From Cryobacterium sp. HLT2-28 (GTDB lineage Bacteria > Actinomycetota > Actinomycetes > Actinomycetales > Microbacteriaceae), in contig NZ_SOFH01000032.1 of the NCBI RefSeq assembly GCF_004402495.1, forward strand, positions 21,432 to 70,307: 48,876 nucleotides of DNA. The letters are read 5' to 3'. Position numbers and translations under genes: made by a program. Below are positions 42,043-48,876 of the stretch, one piece after another; the first letter of the stretch is position 1, and each line of letters begins with the position of its first letter. The notes under the pieces were generated by a model. It had not been told where the DNA came from, made no database searches, and worked only from the letters and a program-made list of their open reading frames with translations.

Positions 42043-43266
42043 ATGGCCCGGCACAACCTCGGCACGGTCATCTCGTTCGAGGTCACCCGCACCTTCAAGA
42101 AGAAGCAGTTCTGGCTGACGACCCTGCTGGTGCCGGTGATCCTGGGCATCGTGATCGCCCTCATCGTCATCTCCAACACCACCACCTCGAGCAAGGTGGA
42201 CTCCCAGAAGGATGCGACCCTCCGGTTCACCTACAGCGACGCCTCCGGTCGGATCGACCCGACCCTCGCGACCGCGTTCGGCGGCACCGTCGTCGCCGAC
42301 GAGGCGCAGGCGATCGCCGACGTGAAGTCGGGCAGGTCGGCGGCCCACTTCGCCTATCCGGCCAAGCCGACGAAGCAGGCCACGATGGTCTACGGCGCCG
42401 ACCTCGGCATCTTCGACAACGGCAAGTACTCCTCCGTCGCCACCCAGCTCATGGTCGCCAGCGCGCAGGCGGAGATCGGCGACCAGACCCTCACCGGCCT
42501 GGCCAGGGGCTCCTTCCAGGTCGACGCGATCACCTACAAGGACGGCGCGGTGTCCGGCGGGTTCCTCGGTGCCGTCGCGCCACTGCTCTTCCTGCTCATC
42601 TTCTACGTCGTGATCGTGATGCTGGGCAACCAGATGCTCACCAGCACGCTCGAGGAGAAGGAGAGCCGGGTGACCGAGATGATCCTGACCACCCTGAACC
42701 CGACGACCCTGATCACCGGCAAGATCGTCTCGCTGTTCATCATCGGGCTCGTGCAGATGGTCGTCTTCATCCTGCCGGTGCTGGTCGGCTACCTGTTCTT
42801 CCGGACCTCGCTCAGCCTGCCCGACTTTGACATCTCCCAGCTCATCGTGAACCCCGGCCAGATGGTCGTCGGCGCACTGCTGCTGATCGGCGGGTTCACC
42901 CTGTTCATGGGAACCCTGGTCGCGGCCGGGGCGATCATGCCCACCGCCAAGGAGGCCAGCCAGGTCTTCGGCATCATGATGGCGCTGGTGTTCGTGCCCC
43001 TGTATGCGGCGTCGCTGGTGGTCTCCGACCCGCACGCGCTGATCGTGCAGCTGTTCACCTTCTTCCCGTATTCGGCCCCGGTCACCGCGATGCTCCGCAA
43101 CGGGCTGGGCTCGCTCGGCCCGGTCGAGTCCGGCATCGTCATCGCCGAGTTGTTCATCCTCGGCGGGATCGTGCTGCGCCTCGCCGTGCAGCTGTTCCGG
43201 TACGGCTCGGTCGAATACTCGAAGAAGGTCTCGCTGCGCACGGTGTTCGCCCGCTCGCGCGGGTGA
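42043..43266 (+). CDS. ABC transporter permease (NatB-like ABC-2)
   Basis: This gene encodes 407 aa. One N-terminal transmembrane helix (FWLTTLLVPVILGIVIALIVI) is followed by a large extracytoplasmic domain (about 45-180) and five or six C-terminal helices with LEEKESRVTEMILTTLNPTTLITGKI, the ABC-2 coupling motif. It is the membrane partner of the ATPase at 41038 and exports an unknown substrate. Confidence 0.9.
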   Translation: MARHNLGTVISFEVTRTFKKKQFWLTTLLVPVILGIVIALIVISNTTTSSKVDSQKDATLRFTYSDASGRIDPTLATAFGGTVVADEAQAIADVKSGRSAAHFAYPAKPTKQATMVYGADLGIFDNGKYSSVATQLMVASAQAEIGDQTLTGLARGSFQVDAITYKDGAVSGGFLGAVAPLLFLLIFYVVIVMLGNQMLTSTLEEKESRVTEMILTTLNPTTLITGKIVSLFIIGLVQMVVFILPVLVGYLFFRTSLSLPDFDISQLIVNPGQMVVGALLLIGGFTLFMGTLVAAGAIMPTAKEASQVFGIMMALVFVPLYAASLVVSDPHALIVQLFTFFPYSAPVTAMLRNGLGSLGPVESGIVIAELFILGGIVLRLAVQLFRYGSVEYSKKVSLRTVFARSRG

Positions 43267-43362
43267 GCGCGGCGGGCGCGCGATGGCGGCGGTGCCGGCA
43301 TCCGTCGCCCGGCTTCGTCTGCAACCCTTGTGACCTACCTGATCTCGGGCCTGAATGTCGGC

Positions 43363-44199
43363 ATGGCTTCGACATCCCGAACTGTCGGATACTCAGACAA
43401 CGACAACGTGTGGTTTGTCTACGGCGTGCCGGAATGTGTGGAGCTGAGCGTCCACCGCACGCGGGACGAGGCCGTCGGCGCGGCGTTCGCGGACGTGACC
43501 CGCGATGGTGGCTGGCTGACGGTGCACTACAGCGACGGTTCCGTCGAATCCCAGCAGGAGTACCCGGCCGTGCCGGCAGCGACGGATGCCGTGAGCCCCG
43601 CCGGACCGGATCAGCCCCGGCATGGCGAGGGCGGTGCGTCGCCGTTCTCGCCGCGGTTCGCGCCGTCGACTGTGTCGCTGTCGCTCCCGCCGTCGCTCCC
43701 GCCGTCGTTCGCCGATGAGCGTGACGTCGAGGCGCATCCTCTCGATTCCCGGCTCGGGCAGGGGCTCGACCTGCTCGGCGTGGCGGGACTTGTCGGCATC
43801 CCGCTCGTCTCAGGCGTGTATTCGCCGGAGATGCTCGCCGCGGCGCCGGGCGCGCCCTGGCTGTTGTATTCGGTGAGCTTCAGTTGGGCGCTGGGATTCG
43901 CCCTGCTGGCGGTCGCGCTGTCCTTCGGCCTGCGGCAGGCCCGGCTGGGCGAGCTCGTCTCCGCCCTGCTCTGTTTCGGGCTCTCGGGCTACATCGCCGG
44001 CGAGATCGGTGTGGGCGGGCTCGGCAGAGCACTCGAGCAGGGCGGTTCGCTGGTCGAGTCCCTGGGCACGATGCTGACGAGCGCACTGCACGCCTATGGT
44101 CCGGGAGGCGCGGTGGCCACGGCGGCCGTCGGGGTGTTCTTCGGCTGGAGGCTCGCCCGGCACCTGCCCGGCAGCCTGGTGAACTGGCGGAGCGCCTGA
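43363..44199 (+). CDS. Membrane protein with DUF2188-like N-terminus
   Basis: This gene encodes 278 aa; the start is uncertain (GTG 43330 or ATG 43363, neither with a good ribosome site). Residues 1-65 (NVWFVYGVPECVELSVHRTRDEAVGAAFADVTRDGGWLTVHYSDGS) resemble DUF2188-like small domains. A Pro/Ser-rich linker (SLSLPPSLPPSF) follows, then four transmembrane helices. Function is unknown. Confidence 0.75.
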   Translation: MASTSRTVGYSDNDNVWFVYGVPECVELSVHRTRDEAVGAAFADVTRDGGWLTVHYSDGSVESQQEYPAVPAATDAVSPAGPDQPRHGEGGASPFSPRFAPSTVSLSLPPSLPPSFADERDVEAHPLDSRLGQGLDLLGVAGLVGIPLVSGVYSPEMLAAAPGAPWLLYSVSFSWALGFALLAVALSFGLRQARLGELVSALLCFGLSGYIAGEIGVGGLGRALEQGGSLVESLGTMLTSALHAYGPGGAVATAAVGVFFGWRLARHLPGSLVNWRSA

Positions 44200-44241
44200 G
44201 CCGAACCGGCTCGCGGACCGCCGCGTCGGCCGCCGCGGCGC

Positions 44242-45261
44242 CTATGCGGCGGCGTCGGGCACGCGCACTGTGAGGCTGCCCGGGTCGATCCAGGTCTTCA
44301 GGGCGACGGCCTTGCCGAACTCGTCACCATCGAGTTCGATCTCCTCCGGGCGGTGCAGGCGCAGGACCAGCTCGGTGCCGGTCGCATAGTTGAGGGCGTC
44401 GACATCCTTCGTCTGGAACCGTCGGCCCAGCCGGGTGCGGGCGAGCACACCGTTCTCCCAGATCACCTTGGACAGGATCTGCAGCCAGCCGAGAACACCC
44501 TCCGGCTTGAGCACGACGATGTCGAAGACTCCGTCGTCGACCGCGGCATCGGGCAGCAGCACGATCTTGGCCGGCAATGAACCGCAGTTGCCCACCATGA
44601 TCGTGTGCGCGCGCATCGATTGCGTCGGTTTCTTGTCGAGGCTGTAGCGGAAGTGCAGGTCATTCTTGTCCTGGCCGACGGCGACCAGCGCCTTCACGTA
44701 GGCCAGCCAGCCGACCTTCGCCTTGAGCGCGTCGTCGGTGTTGGCGAGCATCTTCGCGTCGAGGCCGAGCCCGGCCATCACGAGATACGCGTGCCGGTCG
44801 ACCGAGCGGTCGTGCCGTTCGATGTCGATCATGGCCACGTCGATCGCCCGGTCGGAGCCGGTGAACGCCGCGTGGATCGACTGCTCCGGGTCGTCGAGCA
44901 CCAGCTTCAGGTTGCGGGCCAGCAGGTTGCCGGTGCCCGAGGGCAGCAAGGCGAGCGCGGAGTCGGACCCGTGCACGATCTCGGCGACCGCGCGCACGGT
45001 GCCGTCGCCGCCGGCGACGATGACGACGGATGCCCCGGCTTCCAGCGCCCGTGCGGCCGGCCCCTGGCCGGGGTCATCGGCCGAGGTCTCGAACCACAGC
45101 GACTCCGGCCAGCCGGCGGCGGCCTCCTCGGCCGCGACGGCGCTCTTGAGCGCGGCCAGGTCGACCTTGATCGGGTTGTAGACGACCGCGGCCAGGCCCG
45201 GCCCGGTGGCCTTGGGGGTGCGGTCGGCCTGGTCGGACTGGGGCAGGTCGGTGCTCGTCAC
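44242..45261 (-). CDS. Diacylglycerol kinase-family lipid kinase
   Basis: This gene encodes 339 aa from GTG 45261. The DAGK catalytic motif VVIVAGGDGTVRAVAEIVHGSD is followed by LLPSGTGNLLARNL. The C-terminal domain has MVGNCGSLPAKIVLLPDAAVDDGVFDIVVL and ends ELDGDEFGKAVALKTWIDPGSLTVRVP. It phosphorylates diacylglycerol or a related lipid. It is divergent from a wax ester synthase/DGAT gene, both acting on diacylglycerol, and shares an upstream element and its first five codons with the hydrolase gene at 27533. Confidence 0.92.
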   Translation of the reverse strand: MTSTDLPQSDQADRTPKATGPGLAAVVYNPIKVDLAALKSAVAAEEAAAGWPESLWFETSADDPGQGPAARALEAGASVVIVAGGDGTVRAVAEIVHGSDSALALLPSGTGNLLARNLKLVLDDPEQSIHAAFTGSDRAIDVAMIDIERHDRSVDRHAYLVMAGLGLDAKMLANTDDALKAKVGWLAYVKALVAVGQDKNDLHFRYSLDKKPTQSMRAHTIMVGNCGSLPAKIVLLPDAAVDDGVFDIVVLKPEGVLGWLQILSKVIWENGVLARTRLGRRFQTKDVDALNYATGTELVLRLHRPEEIELDGDEFGKAVALKTWIDPGSLTVRVPDAAA

Positions 45262-45341
45262 GGGGTGTCCTCCGGGTTCAGGTGCGCGGGGTCAGGTGCA
45301 GGAATTCTATCGTCGCGCAGATTCGGCGGTCACGGTGGTGC

Positions 45342-45388
45342 GACATCCGTCACTGATAGGACGGGCCCGCGCCGGATTCGTCACGCCG
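45342..45388 (-). promoter_or_regulatory. Conserved 47-bp upstream element, copy B
   Basis: Matches 27609-27655 at 40 of 47 positions, with the same two GTGACGRAT repeats 31 bp apart, 81 bp from the kinase start codon. The start region GTGACGAGCACCGAC is also identical between the two genes. Confidence 0.6.
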
Positions 45389-45402
45389 GCCGGTGGTGGG
45401 GG

Positions 45403-45443
45403 CCCGGTGGTCGAGCTCGCTCGGTGGTCGAGCATCGAGACCC
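45403..45443. repeat. REP-like GGTGGTCGAG element
   Basis: CCGGTGGTCGAGCTCGC is followed by TCGGTGGTCGAGCATCGAGACC, a diverged pair of the element clustered at 5268-5474. It is intergenic, between the kinase and acyltransferase genes. Confidence 0.7.
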
Positions 45444-45528
45444 GGTTGATCCGATCGGCGGGAATTTCCTGGCGGGAGACGATGGTCCGGGTGCCCCGGA
45501 ACGCCGGTCGCGGGTATACGTTCGAGGC

Positions 45529-46881
45529 ATGGGGAAGTCCCTTCCGATTGACCGGGTGAGCGCCGACGACCTGATGTCGATGGCCACCGAGCGCGGAACC
45601 ACGCCGACTCTGGTGGGGGCCGTGCTAATCCTCGACACGGGCGGCCGGTCTCGGTCGGCGACCGGACTCGACGCAGCGCGGGTCCTGGAGCAGTTTGCCC
45701 GGCTCCTCCCCGGCGTGCCGCGGCTCAGGCAACGGCTCGTGAGCCTGCCGTTCGGCTGCGGGCGGCCGATCTGGGTCGACGATCCGGGGTTCGACGTGTG
45801 CCGGCACGTGCGCGTTGTCGCCTGCCCGGCGCCCGGGGGAGAGCAGGCGGTGCTCGCCCTGGCCGCGGCGATGCTCGTCACGCCGTTGCCGCGGTCCCGT
45901 GCGCTCTGGGCCGCCACCTTCGTGACCGGGGTCGGGGAACACCAGGCGGCGCTGGTCATCGTCTTCCACCACGTGCTCGCCGACGGCGTGGCCGGCCTGG
46001 CCGTGTTGGCCGGGCTGGTCGACGGTGCGAGGTCAGGAGCCGGGGCGCCGGGGGCCGGGGGATCCGGGTTTCCGCGGCCGCAGGCATCCGTTCGCCGGCT
46101 GGCCGTCGATGCCTGGGCCCGGCGGCTGGGCTCGCTGCGACGGATGCCCGCGCTGCTGCACCGACTCGGCGACGCGACAGTGGAGCTGCGTTCGGTGCGC
46201 TGGACGAGGCTGCGGCCGACCTCGCTCAACGCGCCGACGGGCCCGCGGCGCCGGTTCGCGACGGTCACGGTGCCGTTGGACGGGATCCGCGCCGCCGGTC
46301 GCGCCCAGGGCGCCACGGTCAACGATGTGGTGCTCACCGCGATCGGCGGCGCGCTGCACCGCCTGCTCGCGTCGCGGGGCGAGCACGAGGACCGGTTCAT
46401 CATCTCGGTGCCGTTCTCCGAGCGGGCCGGCGTCACGGCGGGGGAGCTCGGCAACCGGAGCGGGGTGATCCCGATCCGGGTGCCCGGAGCCGGCGACCCG
46501 GCGCGCCGGCTGCGATTCGTCGCCGAGGGCACCCGCCGTGCGAAGCGGTCGTCGCCCGGAGCGACGACGGCGCTGCTCGGCCCGTTCTTCCGGGTGCTCG
46601 CCCGGACCGGCCTGTTCCAGTGGTTCGTCGACCGGCAGCGGCTGATCCACACCTTCGTGAGCAACCTGCGCGGGCCGGAGCAACGGCTCTCGATCTTCGG
46701 CTGCCCGGTCAGCGCGATCGTGCCGCTGAGCGCCGCGACCGGCAACGTCACGGTCTCCTTCGCCGTGCTCTCCTATGCGGGCAGCCTCACGATCACCCTC
46801 ATCGCCGACCCGGATGCCTGCCCCGACCTGGAGGCGCTGCAGGGGTTGCTCGCCGAGGAGCTGGCCGCGCTCGCCGCGTGA
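45529..46881 (+). CDS. Wax ester synthase/diacylglycerol acyltransferase (WS/DGAT)
   Basis: This gene encodes 450 aa from ATG 45529. The catalytic motif FHHVLADG (HHxxxDG, around 147-153) and downstream NDVVLTAIGGALHRLL, SVPFSERAG and NLRGPEQRL motifs mark the family, which makes triacylglycerol or wax esters from acyl-CoA. It is divergent from a DAG kinase, so the two genes may balance DAG between storage lipid and phospholipid. Confidence 0.9.
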   Translation: MGKSLPIDRVSADDLMSMATERGTTPTLVGAVLILDTGGRSRSATGLDAARVLEQFARLLPGVPRLRQRLVSLPFGCGRPIWVDDPGFDVCRHVRVVACPAPGGEQAVLALAAAMLVTPLPRSRALWAATFVTGVGEHQAALVIVFHHVLADGVAGLAVLAGLVDGARSGAGAPGAGGSGFPRPQASVRRLAVDAWARRLGSLRRMPALLHRLGDATVELRSVRWTRLRPTSLNAPTGPRRRFATVTVPLDGIRAAGRAQGATVNDVVLTAIGGALHRLLASRGEHEDRFIISVPFSERAGVTAGELGNRSGVIPIRVPGAGDPARRLRFVAEGTRRAKRSSPGATTALLGPFFRVLARTGLFQWFVDRQRLIHTFVSNLRGPEQRLSIFGCPVSAIVPLSAATGNVTVSFAVLSYAGSLTITLIADPDACPDLEALQGLLAEELAALAA

Positions 46882-46995
46882 TCGTCCGGGCGCCTGGCGC
46901 CAGCCGACGGTCTCCAGGAACCCTCGCGGGGCATCCGTGACCGTCGGCGTCGTACGCTGGGGGGACCGCACGTCCGACGAAGCCGAGGGGTACCG

Positions 46996-47463
46996 ATGAC
47001 CGAGCTCACTGCCGATCTCTACGACGAGCATGGCGAGGACCTCCAGTCCGTCGCCACTCAGTTCCAGTCGCTGGGCGGGCGGGCGCGCTTCAGCGGACCG
47101 ATCCGCACCGTGTCGTGCTTCGAGGACAACGCCCTCGTGAAGTCGATCCTCGCCACACCGGGAGACGGCGCGGTGCTCGTGGTCGACGGCGCCGGCTCGC
47201 TGCGCAGCGCCCTGATGGGCGACATGATCGCCGAAAGCGCCGTCGCCAACGGCTGGGCGGGCGTCATCATCAACGGCGCCATCCGCGATCGGGTCGCGAT
47301 CGGCGCCCTCGACCTCGGGGTGAAGGCGCTCGGCAGCAACCCGCGCAAGAGCGCCAAACGGGGCTTCGGCACCGCGGATGCCGTGGTCGAGATCGACGGA
47401 GTCAGCTTCATCCCCGGCCGCACGGTCTACTGCGACGAGGACGGCATCCTGGCCGAACGCTAG
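46996..47463 (+). CDS. rraA: RraA-family protein (RNase E regulator-like / HMG aldolase-like)
   Basis: This gene encodes 155 aa. It has the conserved GD-M-I-AESAVANGWAGVIINGAIRD (the G-x20-R-D region of RraA/HMG aldolases), followed by the glycine-rich loop of the fold. RraA proteins either inhibit RNase E or act as 4-hydroxy-4-methyl-2-oxoglutarate aldolases. This sequence alone does not decide which; in actinobacteria either is possible. Confidence 0.88.
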   Translation: MTELTADLYDEHGEDLQSVATQFQSLGGRARFSGPIRTVSCFEDNALVKSILATPGDGAVLVVDGAGSLRSALMGDMIAESAVANGWAGVIINGAIRDRVAIGALDLGVKALGSNPRKSAKRGFGTADAVVEIDGVSFIPGRTVYCDEDGILAER

Positions 47464-47501
47464 GCGCGCCCTCATCCCGGGTGCGCCCGTCGCGCCTGGG
47501 G

Positions 47502-47560
47502 TTGAGTCGCGGAAAAGACACCCTCCCGCGCGCCACGAAGGTGCTTTCTCCGCACCTCAG
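47502..47560. repeat. GAGTTGCGGAGAAAACACC hairpin family, copy 1 (diverged)
   Basis: TTGAGTCGCGGAAAAGACACC pairs with GGTGCTTTCTCCGCACCTCA over about 20 bp with several mismatches and a spacer of about 17 bases. It lies between rraA and the DUF559 gene. Confidence 0.7.
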
Positions 47561-47627
47561 CGGCGGATGCCCGGCCTCCTGTGGACAGTTGCGGCGGGCA
47601 GGACGCGCATGCGGCATCCTCGAGCCC

Positions 47628-48569
47628 ATGGCAGCCCGCATCCCGCTCCCCGACGAGTTCGGCGGGCGCGCGTTCCTCGTCAACGAGGCGCGGGACGCGG
47701 GTGTGGGCCGTTCGCGGCTTGCCGGAAGCGACCTCGAGAGGCCGTTTTGGGGCATCCGGGCACCCGTCGCCAGCGGCGGCGACGTCGAGGCACTGTGCGC
47801 GGCGCTCACCCGGCGGATGCCCCAGCAGGCCTTCTTCACGCACGTCACCGCCGCGCAACTCATGCGGTTCCCGCTGCCGCGGCGCCTCGAGACGACCCGG
47901 CCGCTGCATGTCGGCATCGCCGACCCCGGTCGTGCCATGGACGCCCGGGGCATCGTCGGGCACCGCCTGCGCATCCTGCCCGCCGAAATCGCGGCGTGGG
48001 GCGGACTCCGGCACACAGGGCCGGCGCGCACCTGGCTCGACCTCGCGTCGGGGCTCAGCCTCGTGGAGCTGGTGGCCGTCGGCGACCACATCGTGCACCG
48101 GGAGCATCCGCTCGCGACCCTCCCCGAGTTGACGGATGCGCTGGGCCGCTATCCCAGCCGCCGCGGCCTGGTACGCGCGCGGGCTGCGCTGACGCTGCTG
48201 CGCATCGGTGCGGAATCGCCGCGCGAGTCGGCGCTGCGGGTGATCATCGTGCTGGCCGGGCTGCCCGAACCGGAGTGCAACGTCAACATCTTCGATTCCC
48301 AGGGGCGCTTCCTCGCCCGGGGCGACCTGGTCTACTCCGAGTTCAGGCTCGTGCTCGAGTACCAAGGAGACCACCACCGCACCGATCGGGCCCAGTGGCG
48401 CCGGGACATCCGTCGGGTGCAGAGCGTGGAGGATGCCGGTTGGCAGATGCTGCAATTCACCGACGACGACCTCCGCAACCCGGCCGAGCTTGTGGAACGC
48501 ATCGAGCGCCGCCTCCGCGCGCGCGGTTGGGCCGGGAAGCGCACCCCTCGCCGCGCTGATAGGCGCTGA
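47628..48569 (+). CDS. DUF559 (Vsr-like PD-(D/E)xK) domain protein
   Basis: This gene encodes 313 aa from ATG 47628; the frame continues upstream but without family sequence. The N-terminus has AbiEi-like RESALR and AFLVNEAR-type helices. The C-terminal fold contains FDSQGRFLARGDLVYSEFRLVLEYQGDHHRTDRAQWRRDIRRVQSVEDAGWQMLQFTDDDL, the DL...EYQGDHH nuclease motif of DUF559/Vsr relatives. These are common in Microbacteriaceae, with no proven role. The stop codon lies within the first base pairs of hairpin copy 2. Confidence 0.85.
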   Translation: MAARIPLPDEFGGRAFLVNEARDAGVGRSRLAGSDLERPFWGIRAPVASGGDVEALCAALTRRMPQQAFFTHVTAAQLMRFPLPRRLETTRPLHVGIADPGRAMDARGIVGHRLRILPAEIAAWGGLRHTGPARTWLDLASGLSLVELVAVGDHIVHREHPLATLPELTDALGRYPSRRGLVRARAALTLLRIGAESPRESALRVIIVLAGLPEPECNVNIFDSQGRFLARGDLVYSEFRLVLEYQGDHHRTDRAQWRRDIRRVQSVEDAGWQMLQFTDDDLRNPAELVERIERRLRARGWAGKRTPRRADRR

Positions 48570-48623
48570 GTTGCGGAGAAAACACCTCGGTGGGCCCGGC
48601 GAAGGTGCTTTTTCCGCAACTCA
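48567..48623. repeat. GAGTTGCGGAGAAAACACC hairpin family, copy 2
   Basis: TGAGTTGCGGAGAAAACACC pairs with GGTGCTTTTTCCGCAACTCA almost perfectly across a 17-base loop. It overlaps the stop codon of the DUF559 gene and may terminate its transcript. Confidence 0.85.
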
Positions 48624-48692
48624 AATGGTCGGCGGTGCGACCCGGCTCGGCCCGGGCGACGGATGCCCCGCGCGAGAGCGCAAACGCAGCGC

Positions 48693-48747
48693 GAGTTGCG
48701 GAGAAAACACCGTGGCGGGCCCGACGAGGGTGCTTTCTCCGCAACTC
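48693..48747. repeat. GAGTTGCGGAGAAAACACC hairpin family, copy 3
   Basis: GAGTTGCGGAGAAAACACC pairs with GGTGCTTTCTCCGCAACTC, with one mismatch, across a spacer of about 17 bases. Three copies lie within 1.3 kb. Confidence 0.85.
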
Positions 48748-48794
48748 AGCAGGCGTTCCGTGCGGCGCAAGACACCGCCCTAGATGAGTGAGTC

Positions 48795-48876
48795 CTAATG
48801 GTCGTAGGCGATGAGGGATCGTTTGTTGGGTGTTCCGAGGAGCCAGTTGTGCCAGATTCCGGCGGCGAGGGCGAGT
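48795..48876 (-). mobile_element. 3' end of IS982-type transposase gene (cut at window edge)
   Basis: The minus strand from 48875 reads LALAAGIWHNWLLGTPNKRSLIAYDH and stops at TAG (48795-48797). This is the conserved C-terminus (AAxIWHN...RSLIAYDH) of actinobacterial IS982-family transposases. The rest of the element and its other end lie beyond the window. The terminal inverted repeat cannot be placed. Confidence 0.72.

Noticed and set aside
39269..43035. Long minus-strand frames opposite the exporters
   Set aside because: They are complements of transmembrane and ATPase genes with extreme His/Arg/Asp composition.

Overview
The window is GC-rich DNA from an actinobacterium, most likely a Microbacteriaceae member. 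The signs are many GTG starts, strong AAGGAGG-type ribosome binding sites, ATGA/GTGA operon overlaps, frequent ggatgcc/gcatccg words, and GGTCGAGCTTGTCGAGACC-type intergenic repeats of the kind common in Micrococcales. No tRNA, rRNA or CRISPR array was seen. The genus cannot be fixed from the sequence alone.

Layout. (1) 1-1848: 5'-truncated ADP-ribosylglycohydrolase fused to a CX5R phosphatase domain and carrying three in-frame tandem arrays. (2) 2055-5231: a probable operon of a 99-aa protein, an M43 zinc metalloprotease with 31 uninterrupted K[D/E]xx tetrads, and an MvdD-like ATP-grasp ligase. This is my best candidate for an undescribed system, a ribosomally made, side-chain-crosslinked protease. 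(3) 5549-6961: FAD oxidoreductase. (4) 7344-12553: accessory genes: a degenerate NERD-domain membrane protein, an SRA-HNH modification-dependent nuclease, a quinone oxidoreductase and a NERD-UvrD helicase. (5) 12670-24336: sugar and nucleoside catabolism: transketolase-deoC1, a divergent ROK regulator, an ascorbate-type PTS (IIA, IIB, IIC), then deoD-MFS-deoC2 with a divergent GntR regulator, and a third deoC. Remnants of qor and tkt beside deoC2 and deoC3 show repeated segmental duplication. (6) 24399-28132: relB with a frameshifted relE, YccF, two alpha/beta hydrolases, and two DUF2256/DUF3253 paralogues. (7) 28405-35268: a complete Wadjet JetABCD anti-plasmid operon. (8) 35527-38084: EamA exporter divergent from a CGNR regulator, then an HTH-MNT/HepT toxin-antitoxin pair whose HEPN histidine is replaced by Gln. 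(9) 38085-39502: long palindromes and an amber-interrupted small gene. (10) 39503-44199: DHA2 exporter, ABC exporter pair and a membrane protein. (11) 44242-48876: DAG kinase divergent from a wax ester synthase/DGAT, RraA, a DUF559 endonuclease, hairpin repeats, and the 3' end of an IS982-type transposase.

How it works together: PTS, Tkt, DeoC and DeoD fit pentose/deoxyribose and nucleoside salvage under ROK and GntR control. Wadjet, SRA-HNH, NERD-helicase, MNT/HEPN and RelBE make the window rich in defence and conflict genes. Minisatellite expansions occur in at least five genes. Genes were called by reading translations; no database search was run.
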